NCBI GenBank assembly: GCA_029891345.1
Contig: CM057000.1
Coordinates: forward strand, 126,641,338-126,705,337
Direction of reading: 5' to 3'
Length of the DNA stretch: 64,000 bases
Origin: Dryococelus australis
Taxonomy: Eukaryota; Arthropoda; Insecta; Phasmatodea; Phasmatidae
Part shown: positions 9,086 through 20,375 of the stretch, in pieces
How the letters are laid out: each line of letters begins with the position of its first letter
Position numbering within the stretch: the first letter of the stretch is position 1
Position numbers and translations under genes: made by a program
The notes under the pieces: model-generated
What the model saw: the letters and a program-made list of their open reading frames with translations, nothing else
What the model was told of the DNA's origin: nothing
Databases searched by the model: none

Positions 9086-9780
9086 ATGTCGATAATGCTT
9101 ACCTTGACGGATCGTAGCTCCGAGCTGTGTGCGGTACAGTTCCCGCTACTCGACCTGGAGGGGGAATGAAGCATAGGCCTTGTCGATTTTCAAACTTACA
9201 ATGCGGTACAGAACATTGATGAAAAAAAAGATGCAAGCTGTACCTCGTAAAAAGTGGTAATGTTTCCCATAAAGCTTCGCTGTCCGTTGGTTCTTATGAA
9301 ATAGAAAACATTGCAAGATACACTGAAAATTCGCTGCCCCGACATTGAATTCGAACTATGTGAGAATCCCAATACTCTACAGTACAGAATGTTATCAGAT
9401 GCAACAAAGATATCTACCTTACGAAATCTGATACTACCGGACCGATGCTGGGGTTCGAGCCATGCATCTATGAAGCTGGTAAAACATACGTGTCATCGCA
9501 GCCTGTTAATATTTTGCCAGTCAATGTGATAGGAATAACTTGCAATTTGGAGAGCAGCACATACCTCAATGGCAGGCCGAGCAATACACTGCATGAATCT
9601 TCGCCAATGGTCCCTCCAGGTTATAAACTTGTCGTGGAACCGCAAAGCATCATTTACATTCCGGTCATCGCAAAAAGAGCACACGCGTTGGTCGTGGCAG
9701 TCGTCGACCAGTGCGGAGAGTTGGTGAACTTTCGAAACGAAGAAATCACATTACGCCTGCATTTGAGAAGATGGGTATAA
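9086..9780 (+). pseudogene. Minor capsid (penton-like) protein relic
   Basis: An ATG at 9086 opens a frame that can be followed, with stops at 9167-9169 and near 9250 and 9300, to about 9447. There a one-base shift leads into a second frame that is open to TAA 9778-9780. Readable blocks are DFQTYNAVQNIDEK, then VNILPVNVIGITCNLE, VPPGYKLVVEPQSIIY and EEITLRLHLRRW. The last blocks resemble the short structural protein encoded between protease and major capsid genes in insect Polinton/adintovirus-like elements. Identification comes from recalled family resemblance plus gene order, so the penton role is an inference. Length is about 230 codons. Confidence 0.6.
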
Positions 9781-9912
9781 GATTTACGCCGACCAGAAGC
9801 TATAAAAGAATGTGTCGTGCAAAGCCTACCGCCAGTATGTCACAGGTCTCCAAGGAGTTAACACGTGTTAGCGAGATTATCCTCTGCAGTCTCGGCTACG
9901 AGGTCGATCGCC

Positions 9913-11151
9913 ATGGAAGATTTCCTAAACTACGAAGAACCAACCGTTGTCGAAGACAGCATAACGAAGGTGGAACTCCCTGCGTACCAGCCATTCCTGA
10001 TCGGGCAGTACACACTACTATCAGAAGTTCGAATAACTGTCCAACACCACGATATCTGCACTCTTCCTTGCCAGTCTTTCCTGCGAATCAGGGGGGATCA
10101 GGAGGACTCTTACGACAGAAGATGGGTCCAATCCAGCATCGACGAAAATAATGAGCAATGGAAATCTTCACCCGATCGATCTCATCGCCTACTTTCTCAA
10201 CGGTGCCGAGGTGGACCAGTTGCGAGATGCGGGCATAACTTCAATGATAGAAAAATTACCTTTCGCTCACGCCGAATGAGCTGCCTGCAGCCAATATGGC
10301 AGGTTGGGGAATCGAAGATGGCTGCAGTGTTCCCATTTATGCCCGAAGGAAGGTTTGAAGTATGTGTTCCGCCTCCATGCTATTGGGATTTGCCGAAGAC
10401 AAAAAACGAATTATATTCAATTCGAAGCAGGAGCTGTTGATAATGCTCGCCGATGCCCATTTGGATACCATAGTGGGTACGGGAGAAAACCTGGAGGCAG
10501 AGTACCTGAGCCTACAACATATCGAAAGGATGCTACTTCATGTGCAGTTGAGCACTGTAGAACACCTTCACATGTTACACAATGTGGAAGATGGTAAAAA
10601 CATCGATGTGGCTTTCAGGTCGTGGAGTCTGGAGACATACCCCGGATTGCCAGCAAGCCAGCACATAAACTGGATGCTGAAGACCAGCTTTGCTTCTGGG
10701 ACACAAAGGTACATCATTGTTGGGCTACAGACCGGAAGACAGTACAATTTAAGAGTGAGCAGTTCGCAGTTCGACACATGCCAAATAGAAAATGCCAAAA
10801 TATTTTTCAATAGCGAAAGCTACACGTACATAGACATGAACACGAACTTTGCAAATGGGCAGTACCTGCTTGCATATCAGATGTACACTCAATTCCATAC
10901 TGCATAATATGGACACACCCAATCTCCGATATTGACAACTGATACAGTCAAGAGTTTGGCTCCGCTCATGGTATTCGATGCGAGTAAACAGGACGAGCGT
11001 ATTACCTCCAATGTGATCGACTGATCGACTGCAGGATCGAATTCGCTACACATGGAAATATCCCTGCCAACATGTACGCATTTTGCCTGATACTTCAGAC
11101 CGGTTTGTTTCTTACAATTGCCGAGACAACACCATCAAAATACTGTCGTGA
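9913..11151 (+). pseudogene. Double-jelly-roll major capsid protein relic
   Basis: The likely start is ATG 9913 in a strong context (GCCATGG). The protein can be followed across about 410 codons through several frames: 9913-10140 (IGQYTLLSEVRITVQHHD), then frame +1 at 10181-10279 (NGAEVDQLRDAGITSMIE, ending at TGA 10277), then a third frame at 10362-10907 (SMLLGFAEDKKRIIFNSK; AFRSWSLETYPGLPA; FFNSESYTYIDMNTNFANGQ; YQMYTQF). It then passes a TAA and resumes (PLMVFDASKQDERITSN) before a final shift and a natural-looking stop at 11149-11151. This order of blocks is characteristic of the DJR capsid-like proteins of insect Polinton-type elements. It would form the hexameric capsomer of the particle. 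AATAAA follows at 11315. Confidence 0.8.
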
Positions 11152-11600
11152 TCGCAGCTGACTGTTCGCACCCCTTAACTGTTTAGTCGTCTTCGAGCAT
11201 CGCCTACACATCAAGTGGTTTCCCTGCCCGCTATAATTTCTGGGTCGCCGAGGCGGACATCGAGTGGTGAACGTCGAAGAAGATTTATAAACATATATAT
11301 ATTATTATATGTATAATAAATCTTATGTAAAAAAGATATGCGGTGCTTTATTTCAAATATAAAACCTCTCCACTTTATATATAAGAATAAGAATTCTAAA
11401 TATGACAATTTTAAGTACTTTGCAGAAATGGTCAATATCACCATCCTGTACAGGCCTATATCAGGTGACATAATCGATACTACATATGTGTATTGAAAAT
11501 ATAACCTAATATTGAGTGAGTCAAACTAAACTGAGTATTTTATGGAACGACGTGATTAATTAGCCAATGAAAAACATTAGCAGATGTCGACAGTGTAACT
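11152..11600. other. Polinton 3' region with a poly(A) signal, no identified gene
   Basis: AATAAA occurs at 11315-11320, about 165 bp after the capsid stop. A minus-strand open frame of 86 codons (11471-11211) has no recognisable domain and ends in a Thr-rich tail. In full-length relatives this part of the element would be expected to hold further genes; here they are absent. Confidence 0.4.
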
Positions 11601-11609
11601 CGTACTTTA

Positions 11610-11950
11610 AACACATAAATAAATATGGCTGTCACGTAATGGTACATAGGTGATGTAAACATATGCTATATAATACAGTTGGCGCACGAACGTGAGACAC
11701 AAACTATAAAACAATTGACAATAAAAACATGGAGGACTGCACCTAGCAAGATGTCTGCCTCCCAATATGGCTGTATCTAGTAACATATATAAACAAATGA
11801 TGTACGAAAAAAACAAATATGGCCACCACCAGTAATATATCCACAAATGTGGCGGCCTCCAGTAACACATAAACAAAGATGTCTGCCTCCAGTAGCATGT
11901 AAACCAAGATGGTGATCGAGCGAAGGCGAGAGTCAATCTCCATTAGCATG
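11610..11950. repeat. Degenerate tandem repeat, unit about 30-35 bp
   Basis: Repeated phrases such as AAGATGTCTGCCTCC, ATATGGCTGTATCTAGTAAC, GGCGGCCTCCAGTAACACAT and GATGTCTGCCTCCAGTAGCA recur through the interval with a common CCAGTAACAT-AAACAA theme. About eight degenerate units are present. It lies inside the Polinton. Confidence 0.65.
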
Positions 11951-12109
11951 TAAACAAATGACGAATGAAAAAATCAAGATTGTGGAATGAGTATATGTGA
12001 GGGGAGTGGAGGTAAGGGAGTCAGTTGTCTGCTGGATTCGAACAGAGGTGAGTAATTGATGGTGTGGGGAAGACCTCAGGAAATGTAAATGTTTTAATTA
12101 TTTTTTAAA

Positions 12110-12535
12110 TTAATTTTTTAAGGGAAATTTGTTAAGGAAAAGAGAAATTTTGAGGGAAAAAGGGAAAAATGGCCACCAGGGTTAAAGGCTTTTTAGTATA
12201 CAAATTGTTGAAACAGTTTTTTTTTATTAAAAATTGTTTGAGGAAAATTTCGAGGGGAAATAGGTAAACTTCGAGGGAAATAGGGAAATTTCGAGGGAAA
12301 AAGGAAAAAAAAGGCCGCCGTGGTTAAAGACTTTTATATTTAAAAAGCTTTTAAATAAAATTATATAAAAATAATTTAAAACCATTTTTTAATTTTTAAA
12401 ACCATTTCTTGATGTCTAAAAATATTTTTTAAATTAAATTTTTTATCAATTTTATAAAATGATTTTTTATTTTTTAAATGGTTTTAAATTAAATTTGGGT
12501 TATAATTTTTTTTTTTTTGTTTTTAAGATAACAGT
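12110..12535. repeat. Polinton subterminal A/T- and GGGAAA-rich repeats
   Basis: Two related stretches (GAGGGAAAAAGGGAAAAATG with a CACCAGGGTTAAAGGCTTTT tail near 12155, and a GGCCGCCGTGGTTAAAGACT version near 12312) lie in long poly-A/T sequence. AT-rich sequence of similar look follows the left TIR at 7095-7250, so this may be a degraded extension of the inverted repeat. Confidence 0.5.
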
Positions 12536-12539
12536 TCAC

Positions 12540-12690
12540 CAGGGTCAAGGCCAAGGTCATGGGTCATACGTAAAGGTCAAGGACATCCAAAATGGCGGAC
12601 GGGCGACGTAACAACATGGCGGCCGGGCAGCTCCGACGCTCCGACCGACGCCCCACAGCCTTGTCTTTCAACCATAATTTCCCTACTACT
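12540..12690 (-). repeat. Polinton right terminal inverted repeat
   Basis: Read on the minus strand it begins AGTAGTAGGGAAATTATGG, then GTTGAAAGACAAGG, GCCCGGCCGCCATGTTGTTA and TGACCTTTACG. This parallels 6945-7095 closely. It ends CCCTACTACT at 12690 and is followed by the CAGATC target-site copy. Confidence 0.9.
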
Positions 12691-12696
12691 CAGATC

Positions 12697-13690
12697 ACAT
12701 TTTCTTATGGATCAGGATGTTCACTTACGTATTATAATTTTTGAGTGTGCTGTCAAGCAAATCATTTGATTATGAGTGTGCATATTTTTGTCTCAGTACT
12801 TGTCAGCAAGTAGTCAACTGCCGCCTGTTTATCCTGCTTGGGTATGTAGGGATAATATTGGTAATGAATCCATTTTTTTTTGTATTGAGCCCAAACTCTT
12901 GTTTTTTCAGAGTGTAACCGAAAAAAGTATAAAAAAAACAGTTAAGTGTATTTAATTATTTAACCTAAATTCTTGTTTTAACAGAACGAGAACTTTACAA
13001 AACTATAAATCATGTACACTTGTAGCAATAACATGTACATACTTACATTATGAGTGTGCATATGCATAATTTTCGTACTCTTATTTTACATTTTTCCTTT
13101 ATTGTATGTGCATTACAACTTATCATTGTTGCCATTCTTTACCTACCTGGAATCTTATGTTTCTGGGATATTTTCAGTACTAAATGTAATTGAAAAAAAT
13201 TTTTTTTTAGTTATGTATTGATATGGCATGCACAGTGTGAGGTTAGGAAGGCGAAAATTATTTGAGGAGGGGAAGGGACGCCAACTGAAAAAGATATCAA
13301 CTTTTACGCTATTTTAAATACAAATCAGCATTATATTTTAAAATTCACATCACAAACAATTTACAATTTATTAACCGATTTGAGTAATTTACTACGTTTG
13401 GTAATGCATAATCGTGTGGACATAACCAAATTGCTATTGTCAATGCCAAAATGAGGTTCGAATATTATCACACAGCAAAGTTCCTGTCAAGTTTTTCTTC
13501 ATTGTTTGCACATAGTGATCGTGCGAAAAGCTTATCCATTTACATAATCTGCGATAGCATAGAAAGTTGCGTACTGTTCGTATAAGAAGTTTAAAGATAG
13601 TCTTATAACTTTTGTGTTACAGCCAAACTTCCCCGCGTTTCCGACACTATCCGACCTTCAACAGTCTAAGAAACCAAACACCTAATAAGT
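12697..13690. other. AT-rich anonymous sequence
   Basis: No open frame of interest, TIR or tandem repeat is recognisable. Confidence 0.5.
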
Positions 13691-13692
13691 AT

Positions 13693-13807
13693 ATGCTGTT
13701 CGTGGTAAAGTGAGCACTTTCGTTGCCCCAGCTACTTTTTCCTTTTAGCCATTTCTTATATTTTAATCACCTTTTAAAATAAATACTATCATGGAAGTAA
13801 CAAACAT

Positions 13808-13877
<70 letters not shown>

Positions 13878-13946
13878 CATACATACATACGAATATTACT
13901 AACAAGAAGACTTTGAAAAGGGCCCATTTTACAGTGAATAGCCTAT
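13693..13946 (+). mobile_element. MITE family 1, copy F (short subtype) with internal (TA)n
   Basis: The left end GTAAAGTGAGCACTTTCG and right end CATTTTACAGTGAATAGCC are inverted copies of the family TIR. The interior (GCCCCAGCTACTTTTTCC, then CCTTTTAAAATAAATACTAT) matches copy G at 32.6 kb. A (TA)n run at about 13811-13870 has expanded inside it. Confidence 0.75.
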
Positions 13947-15583
13947 ATTGAGAATGTTGTTGCAAGCAATGTTTTTCAAAACGATGTCTTTTTATAGTTG
14001 TAGCTTGACATAATTTATATTTGAAGTTAATAATATTTCAAATAAAATTTTTGGTGATAATAAAATATCAGGAGAATTAATATGTAAGGTGATATGTCAC
14101 TGCATTTATAAAGGCGTTATTTAATCAAGTGACATAATATTTCGGATTTCGTGAAATAATTATTTAAGCTTAATGGGAAAAAGCGTGAATGGTCAAAATG
14201 TGGCAGCGATACAAGCAGTTTTTTTTGCAGCGGGCCGCCACCCTAATTGTGGACTTGTTTCGCGAGCCTCAAGAATAGAACCGCAATAACCTCCAGTACA
14301 TATATAAGTAAGTAATACGTACGGTCGAGTACTTTTATTAATAGAAAGTAACATTGAACATATTAATTATTATATTATATTCGCGGTTTCTTCACACTTA
14401 TTGAATTAAACCTTTGAAATATCATCCCATATGTGACGAGCTTGATTGTTTCCTTAACACGTCCCATCACAAGCGTTTTATACTTCTGTTAAAATTAAAA
14501 TCACTTTTTTTTTTTTTTTTTTTGATAAATTGAACTTTAACTTATAATATATTTATAAATTATAATGCTTAATTTAAAAAATACTGTGTATAATACAGGG
14601 AATAATTGTGTGTATTGGTATTGCCTAGTAAGAAATAGTTATTATGCAAAATATCATTACTACTGGGCCGTATTCAGTAAGAAACCGTAATTTATGATAC
14701 TTTGGAGTATAGCGAACCAACGAAAGGCTAAAACTGATATTAGTTCAGATATTTTAAAAGTTTATTTAAAACTTCAAGCCAATATTGTATGTGCTTCATG
14801 GTTCGTACTGTACTTGTAAAAAATACCCAGTTAAAATAAAGTGATTGTAATGTTCTGACTCGTATTTTATGTTTTGTTCCACGTGAATGATTGGTGCAAT
14901 AATATATCTGTCGTAACTATGGCTACTGGACGTGGCATTCATTTTGTAGTGACGTACATATAATATTCTATATAAGATTATTTGTTCTATAACAGTAGAG
15001 CTCAGTTACGCCAGTTGCGCCAATGCCATCTTGAACCCTTCGGATGGCCCATAGGAATATCCCAGGGCTCTTCGAAGCTGCCAGGAGGACATATTATTTC
15101 AACGCGCGATCGAGAGTCTCGTGGCGGGTAAGTTTTTATAAAACAAACTTCTCCCGCTTCCTTTGTCCGCCATTAAGCAGCGGAGGAAATGGAGTTTACC
15201 ATAGACGCTCAAAAGTACGTGAAAACGATCCATCGTGAATTCCTTTGAAACTAGCTGTATCTGACCTTTCGCCTTAATGGGAAAACGGAGCGACCGTAAT
15301 TTTACGAGAATTTCGAGAATTATCATTAACCCCAGATTTTTTTTAAATATATTGGTATGAGGTGAATTATTTCTTCTGCGCTTGTTTTATATCCGCCATA
15401 AACCAAAGAGCCGTTCTTAGGACTACACAATAAAAAACTAAAAAAATATTTAAATTCAAACTTGAAACAAATTAATGAATGGTGAATACATTGCGACTCT
15501 TCATCAGCTGATACTCGAGAAATTGCATTCATTTTTTTCTGACGGAGACACTGGAGAAATCATCCAAAGTAGCTAATTATCTA
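13947..15583. other. AT-rich anonymous sequence
   Basis: No gene is supported. Poly-T runs occur near 14508-14523. A GC-richer stretch at 15000-15240 has overlapping open frames of 64-75 codons on both strands, without recognisable domains. Confidence 0.5.
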
Positions 15584-15993
15584 TAGGCTGTTCACAATAA
15601 ACACTTTTGAAAGTCCTGCTTAGCATCTACTTGTATTTAAGTTGTATATTCTTCCGCCGTATGTAAAATTAACATTGGCAAGGACCTCATCACTTTGGTC
15701 ATGCGTCAGTCAAGTGAAACTGTGAAATTATTAGGAAATTAAATATTTCAGAAATCTGCTCATTTTTTCAACTTTTCTGCATTATAAAAAAAAAAGCAAA
15801 ACAGATAATTAAAGATATCACAAATGGTTATATAAATAATTTTTTTGGGCGTATGGAACTACTTCCCATCCATCGTTACCAACTTTACTGGGCGAAAGTC
15901 ACTGAGTGCGCTAGTTAAATTATATGCAGGTAGGAGCAGTGACTTTTTTCTGAGGTTCATTTCAAAGTGCTCACTTTATCGTGAATAGCCTTT
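15584..15993 (-). mobile_element. MITE family 1, copy B (long subtype, reverse orientation)
   Basis: Begins TAGGCTGTTCACAATAAACA and ends AGTGCTCACTTTATCGTGAA then TAGCC. Its interior matches copies A and C in reverse orientation, with the CATCGTTACCAACTTTACTG and ATTATATGCAGGTAGGAGCA segments. Confidence 0.75.
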
Positions 15994-16050
15994 AGCAAAG
16001 TTTATTTAAAGTCACTATTCAATTGCTGCTCATGATAGGGATACTTCTGG

Positions 16051-16437
16051 TAATGACTGTTCACGATAAAATGAGCACTTTTGAAATCAAACTTAGAAAA
16101 ATGTCACTCCACCTACCTGCATATAATTTAACGGGCGCACTGATTGACATGCACCAAGTGAAGTTGGTACCAATGGAGGGAAAGTAGTTGTATGAATTAA
16201 CGTCGAATAAAAAGTATTAGGTAACCGTTTGAGGTAAATTATTTATTTCGCTTAAGTTTTATTTAATGCGTCAAAGTGTAAACATGAGCAGATTTGTAAT
16301 ATACTTGAATCACGCAGGAACAAAGTAATAAGGCCCACGGCAATATTAAATTTACATAAGGCGGAAGAATACACAGCGTGCATACAAAATCTAAAGCAGG
16401 GCTTTCGAAAATGCTCAGTTTACCGTGAATAGCCTAT
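16051..16437 (+). mobile_element. MITE family 1, copy C (long subtype)
   Basis: Begins CTGTTCACGATAAAATGAGC and ends CTCAGTTTACCGTGAATAGC. It is the same subtype as copy A over its length and lies only about 60 bp from copy B in the opposite orientation, so the pair forms a larger inverted arrangement. Confidence 0.8.
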
Positions 16438-16664
16438 ACCAAGGGCCATAAAAAGAATTTACCATCAAATCAAAAAAACTTCGCTATTAAATATGTTTAC
16501 ATTACTAAATATTATACATCGCTACCCGCACAAAATTATTATGAATTTACTTTAATACTTATTAATTTCTTATTATGTAAAACGTTTATAGTATTTTTAA
16601 GTTTTATCAATAATTGGAGTAAGAGACCTGTTATTTGTAGAAGTTGAGTTGAGAGATTTGGGCG

Positions 16665-16856
16665 GCACTGAACGAGGTCTTGAAAGCCCATGGCGGCGAA
16701 ATGAGGAGAGGATGGAGCAGTGCTGAAATGCAAGGGCGGAGGAAACAGGAAACCCCCCGAGAAAACCCGTCGACCAGTGGCTTCGTCCGGCACTTGCAAA
16801 AATCCGAGAGTGTCCCGGCCGGGAATGGAACCCTATTCGCCTTGGTGGCCATTTCT
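16665..16856 (-). repeat. tRNA-derived SINE relic (truncated head)
   Basis: Shares AATGCAAGGGCG, GAGAAAACCCG, CGACCAGTGG and CTCGCCTTGGT-like blocks with 28015-28223. The pol III B-box-like segment is read on the minus strand (from CCGGGAATGGAACCC) and is mutated. The A-box portion present in the other copy is missing. Confidence 0.65.
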
Positions 16857-17082
16857 GTAAAGTGCTACATTTCTATTTAAAGCTTGTCTTTTACTTTGCT
16901 TTTTCATATAAAGTTCTTTATTTAGTGGGTGACAAAAATATATGCTTACACTGCAAGCTCCAGGAAAGTCCCCGAAATACGCAATGGCTTAAAACAGGGG
17001 GAATTAAACGTTTAATAAGAAAACCTACGTGTGCCTTTCTGTTTGACTTAGTTTTATGTAACAAATAAACAACACGTGTTAT
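16857..17082. other. Short anonymous stretch
   Basis: Open frames on both strands (68-88 codons) have no recognisable domains. Confidence 0.4.
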
Positions 17083-17655
17083 TTCCGGTTCCGCTAACAT
17101 CTTCCCCGATCCGAGATCGATAGATCCTAGTTCCGAAACAGGATTCAGTTTGATCTTGGTTCCAATGTAAATGTGTTGCACCAACGAAACTTCATTATTT
17201 TGGATCTCCGATTCGTCGATCTTGGTTCCAAAGTGAGAGCTCTATATTAAGCATGAGACAAATTTTGCTGTTGGTTCGTACGTAATATATGACGTCATAG
17301 AAGTAGGCGCATTTTTCATTATAGATAGAACTGGATGTGTGATGTACTATCTTTTTTTTGTAAGTGAATTATTGTTGTATGAATTTTACTGAATAATATT
17401 CAAGTGCGTATAATGTTGTTTTTAATTTTCGAAGAAAACAATCGAACGTAAGAATTGAAGTATTTTCTAACTACTCTGTCGACGATGGTTGATGATCTCG
17501 GATCGAGATTCGGAACCGCCAATTTCGGTGGTTCGAAATGAACCTCATCTCGATCACCAGTCCATCTCTGAACTCGAATGGAGCACAACATTTTTCTGTG
17601 ACGATCTTAGATCCGATCTCGGATCGAGTTCCGAACCACGATGGTGCAACCGGGA
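17083..17655. mobile_element. Candidate non-autonomous element with GATC-rich inverted ends
   Basis: The left end (TTCCGGTTCC, CCGATCCGAGATCG, ATAGATCCTAG) is mirrored near the right end (TTAGATCCGATCTCGGATCG, then GTTCCGAACC and ACCGGGAATC). Motifs of the type CGATCTTGGTTCC recur between. The ends are imperfect and no target duplication is clear, so this is a tentative call. Confidence 0.4.
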
Positions 17656-18060
17656 ATCAGACGGGTTGAAAACAGGAAGAACTTTCTTATGAAGACGGCG
17701 GCGTGGGATCTGCGCGAGAACGGAAATGGCGTCGAACGCTTGCTGGCGCCGATACCAGCCAACGTGTGTCTGAGAAGGGGGCGACGACTCCAGTTATCGA
17801 TTGGCACGCCCGCACTGCAGCCCCCGCAGACATTTATTTCCCTCCCCCGAGAAGAAAATGAAAAGAATTCGATGGAAGCCACTTATCTTGCCGATTTGTT
17901 TGCTTTCTTCCTCACCTCGCGCATTTCATTGCGTCCGCGCTCTCCTCCAGACTGAATATCGTTTCTCACTCCGTCCTCGGGACGCAAGAGCACAACCGCC
18001 TTTTCCTCACTTCGAGAACGGGATAACAGGAAGTAAGGAAGAGCTCTCTTGAACACACTC
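17656..18060. other. GC-rich patch with overlapping open frames
   Basis: Plus-strand frames 17641-17955 and 17801-18052 and a minus-strand frame 17882-17607 overlap. None has a known domain. The composition contrasts with the AT-rich surroundings. It could be an exon, a CpG-type regulatory patch or part of a repeat; the sequence does not decide. Confidence 0.3.
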
Positions 18061-19026
18061 AGTTAAATACATTCGGTAGCCACGTCCGAACAAGTTTAAA
18101 AACAAAACGTGTTTTCGCGGTTACACGCCCAAAGCAGAATGAAATCAATGGAAATTCTAACCTCGACAAACATCGAACTTAAAATACATAATATTTAGTT
18201 ATAATAGCCTCCAACATTCTTATAAAACCTACACTTTTACTGTGATGGCATAATGGGTGGGTATTGGCACATACGACCTTAAACTTAAGTTAACTCAACA
18301 AGTGCAGGAATTCCCGTCAAATCTTGTAATATTTATTACACTGCTCGTTTACTTGGAAGCAGCCAATAGGAGCGCAGCAGAGAAGAGAAGTAATTCGATA
18401 CGACTTATGGGAACTGTTCACTTCGAACGAGAAACAACTGCAATCGAAACTCGTCCGAAGGTAATGTAACCTCTTCCATAGCTGAACTGGTTTAAGTGAA
18501 GTAGTTCTGCGTCCAGTGTAACAGCGGCCTAAGACTCCTTTTTCAACTATTTAAACATTTTACAGCGTTTATTTTATATAATGGTAATGTTATTGACGAA
18601 CCTACATATTTTAAATAAAGTTTGGAAATAATAACATTCATATAGTTAAAAGTCACACTAACCATTTTCAAGACAGAACGGAAATGTGTGCCATTGACGT
18701 TCAGTTTCACTCTGTAAAAGGCGTGGATTCCCCCGCAGCGCGTTAGCTATGTAATTATTCACTTTTCCAACATTCTGACTATTTGTTTCATTTATCCTAC
18801 TTTCACAGAATACGATAAGCTAACTTAGCTTCGACACACAAGTATTTGCTCTTCTTTTGAGTTTGACAGTTTACTTTGAGTGATATTAAATTTTTGGAAA
18901 ACTTAAAACTTTCTGACTTACTGTTAATATAGGTGTATTTTATACTACTCCTTGCTGTGTTTTGTTTGGAAAGAAGTTACTGAGAATGCTGAATGGTGAC
19001 AAGAGTATATCGTACACCAACATGAC
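18061..19026. other. Anonymous sequence
   Basis: No gene or repeat is recognised. A 70-codon plus-strand open frame at 18257-18469 has no recognisable features. Confidence 0.45.
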
Positions 19027-19125
19027 AGTAGTAGGATTTGGGGGACTTTGGAACAAGGTATTGGGGAATCGGAGCTGGAGCCGGAGAAGCCGCCATGTTG
19101 TTACGTCACCGCCCGCCATTATTTC
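19027..19125 (+). repeat. Second Polinton-type terminal repeat (solo end)
   Basis: Begins AGTAGTAGGATTTGG, the same AG-starting end as the Polinton at 6945. It contains GCCGCCATGTTGTTACGTCA followed by CCGCCCGCCATT, matching the TIR core at about 6998-7032. No matching right end was found within 19-24 kb, so it is a truncated relic or solo end of a related element. Confidence 0.65.
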
Positions 19126-19860
19126 CCTTTCCTCCCTAAAAATTCTCCTTTTTCCATCAAAATCGACTAAAATACCCTATAAATTTCCCTTTCCCCTAAC
19201 AATGCCCCTTTTTTTCATTTAAAAAATTCCCATTTTCCCTCAAAAGATGGTAGAATGTCCCAAAAAGGGTAGAAGCCCTCATGAGCAGTAGGAAGCCCTT
19301 GAAATCTAATTTTCGCTCAATTTATGAAATTTGACGGCTTCCTTAGGACCGGCAGAGCAGTTGCACCCATATTGGTGTTATAGGCATAGTGTATGCCAAA
19401 GCGATACAAGGATGCAGGAACGGAGTCAGACCTAACCATCAGCTATCTTGGTTGTCAGCCATCTTGCATCCATATTGTATATAGATTACTTCTGACCTTG
19501 AACCATGACCTTTGACCTTGGAAACCTGAAAAATTCTAACAAATCCCAAAATATTAAAAAAATACAAAAAATTTTAGAATCATTTACAAAAATTACTAAA
19601 AATTTATTGTTCAAAAGTATTAAAAATTACAAAAAATTAACTAATAAAAACTGTTCAAAATTATTAGAAAAATTAAATTTATCAAAGTTCCCCTTACCCC
19701 CTCTCCAAACCAATTAGTCAGCAGGCCTCCACCCCCTCATCTATACCCAGTCAACCATCTTGATAGACGACTGCCATCTTGGTAGATGACCGCCATATTG
19801 GTAGGCGAACACGATATTGGTAGACATCACCCACCCGCAATATTGAAGGCAACGACAATG
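19126..19860. other. Degenerate repeat zone next to the solo Polinton end
   Basis: Contains poly-T/CCCTTT-rich sequence (19120-19260), a TGACCTTGAACCATGACCTT motif near 19492 resembling the inner TIR, A-rich sequence, and about five degenerate 20-24-bp units of the form GCCATCTTGGTAGATGACC at 19750-19835. No gene is seen. Confidence 0.5.
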
Positions 19861-20375
19861 ACCTTGACCCCATGACCTTGATTGACTTGAAAACAAAAAC
19901 TCGAGAAAAATGTATAAATGTCAACAAGCATACTACATTACAGAATACTACCACCATATTAGATGCAGACTACCTCAACCTTGACTCCAAAAACTTAAAT
20001 GACCTTAAAAACAAAAACTCCAGAAAAATAATAAAAATATGCAAGCATAATATATTACAGATTACTACCATCATATTATACGGATACTATCTCAAGCTTA
20101 ACCCCAAGACCTTGAATGACCTTGAAAACAAACACTCGAGAAAAAAATCCATAAAAGTCAACAAGCATATTACATTACAGAGTACTACCATCATATTAGA
20201 TGCAGACACCCTCCACCTTAACCCCATGACCTTTAAAGACCTTGAAAACAAAAACCCGAGAAAAAACCATAAAATTTACAAGTGTTATACATTACAGACT
20301 ACCACCAACATAAGATATGCAGATTATCTCGACCTTGACCCATGAACTTGAATGACCTTAAGAAAAACTCTACAA
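19861..20375. repeat. Tandem repeat, unit about 117-120 bp, about 4.3 copies
   Basis: Each unit has a TGACCTTGAAAACAAAAACT-like head, a CATATTACATTACAG-like middle and an ACTACCATCATATTA tail (heads near 19875, 19990, 20110, 20228, 20343). The unit is close to a multiple of three, so a 157-codon plus-strand frame (19872-20345) stays open and shows a repeated peptide. I regard this frame as a by-product of the repeat. Confidence 0.85.

Larger units (their letters stand above)
6945..12690. mobile_element. Polinton/Maverick-type element, internally deleted
   Basis: The element is bounded by terminal inverted repeats of about 150 bp that begin AGTAGTAGGG and end CCCTACTACT. It is flanked by 6-bp repeats CATATC (6939-6944) and CAGATC (12691-12696), which differ at one base. 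AG...CT termini and 6-bp target duplications are hallmarks of Polintons/Mavericks. Inside are remnants of a packaging ATPase (minus strand) and, on the plus strand, a phospholipase A2-like/core protein, an adenain-like protease, a minor capsid protein and a double-jelly-roll capsid protein. At 5.75 kb it is far shorter than the usual 15-20 kb, and I found no DNA polymerase B or retroviral-type integrase. Every gene is broken. The TIRs are diverged and there is a mismatch in the target duplication, so this is an old insertion. Confidence 0.9.

Noticed and set aside
17641-18052. Host exon in the GC-rich patch
   Set aside because: Overlapping frames exist on both strands with no recognised domain and no convincing splice context, so it was kept only as an unassigned patch.
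19872-20345. 157-codon open frame
   Set aside because: It is produced by the 117-120-bp tandem repeat whose unit is close to a multiple of three; the peptide simply repeats the DNA unit.
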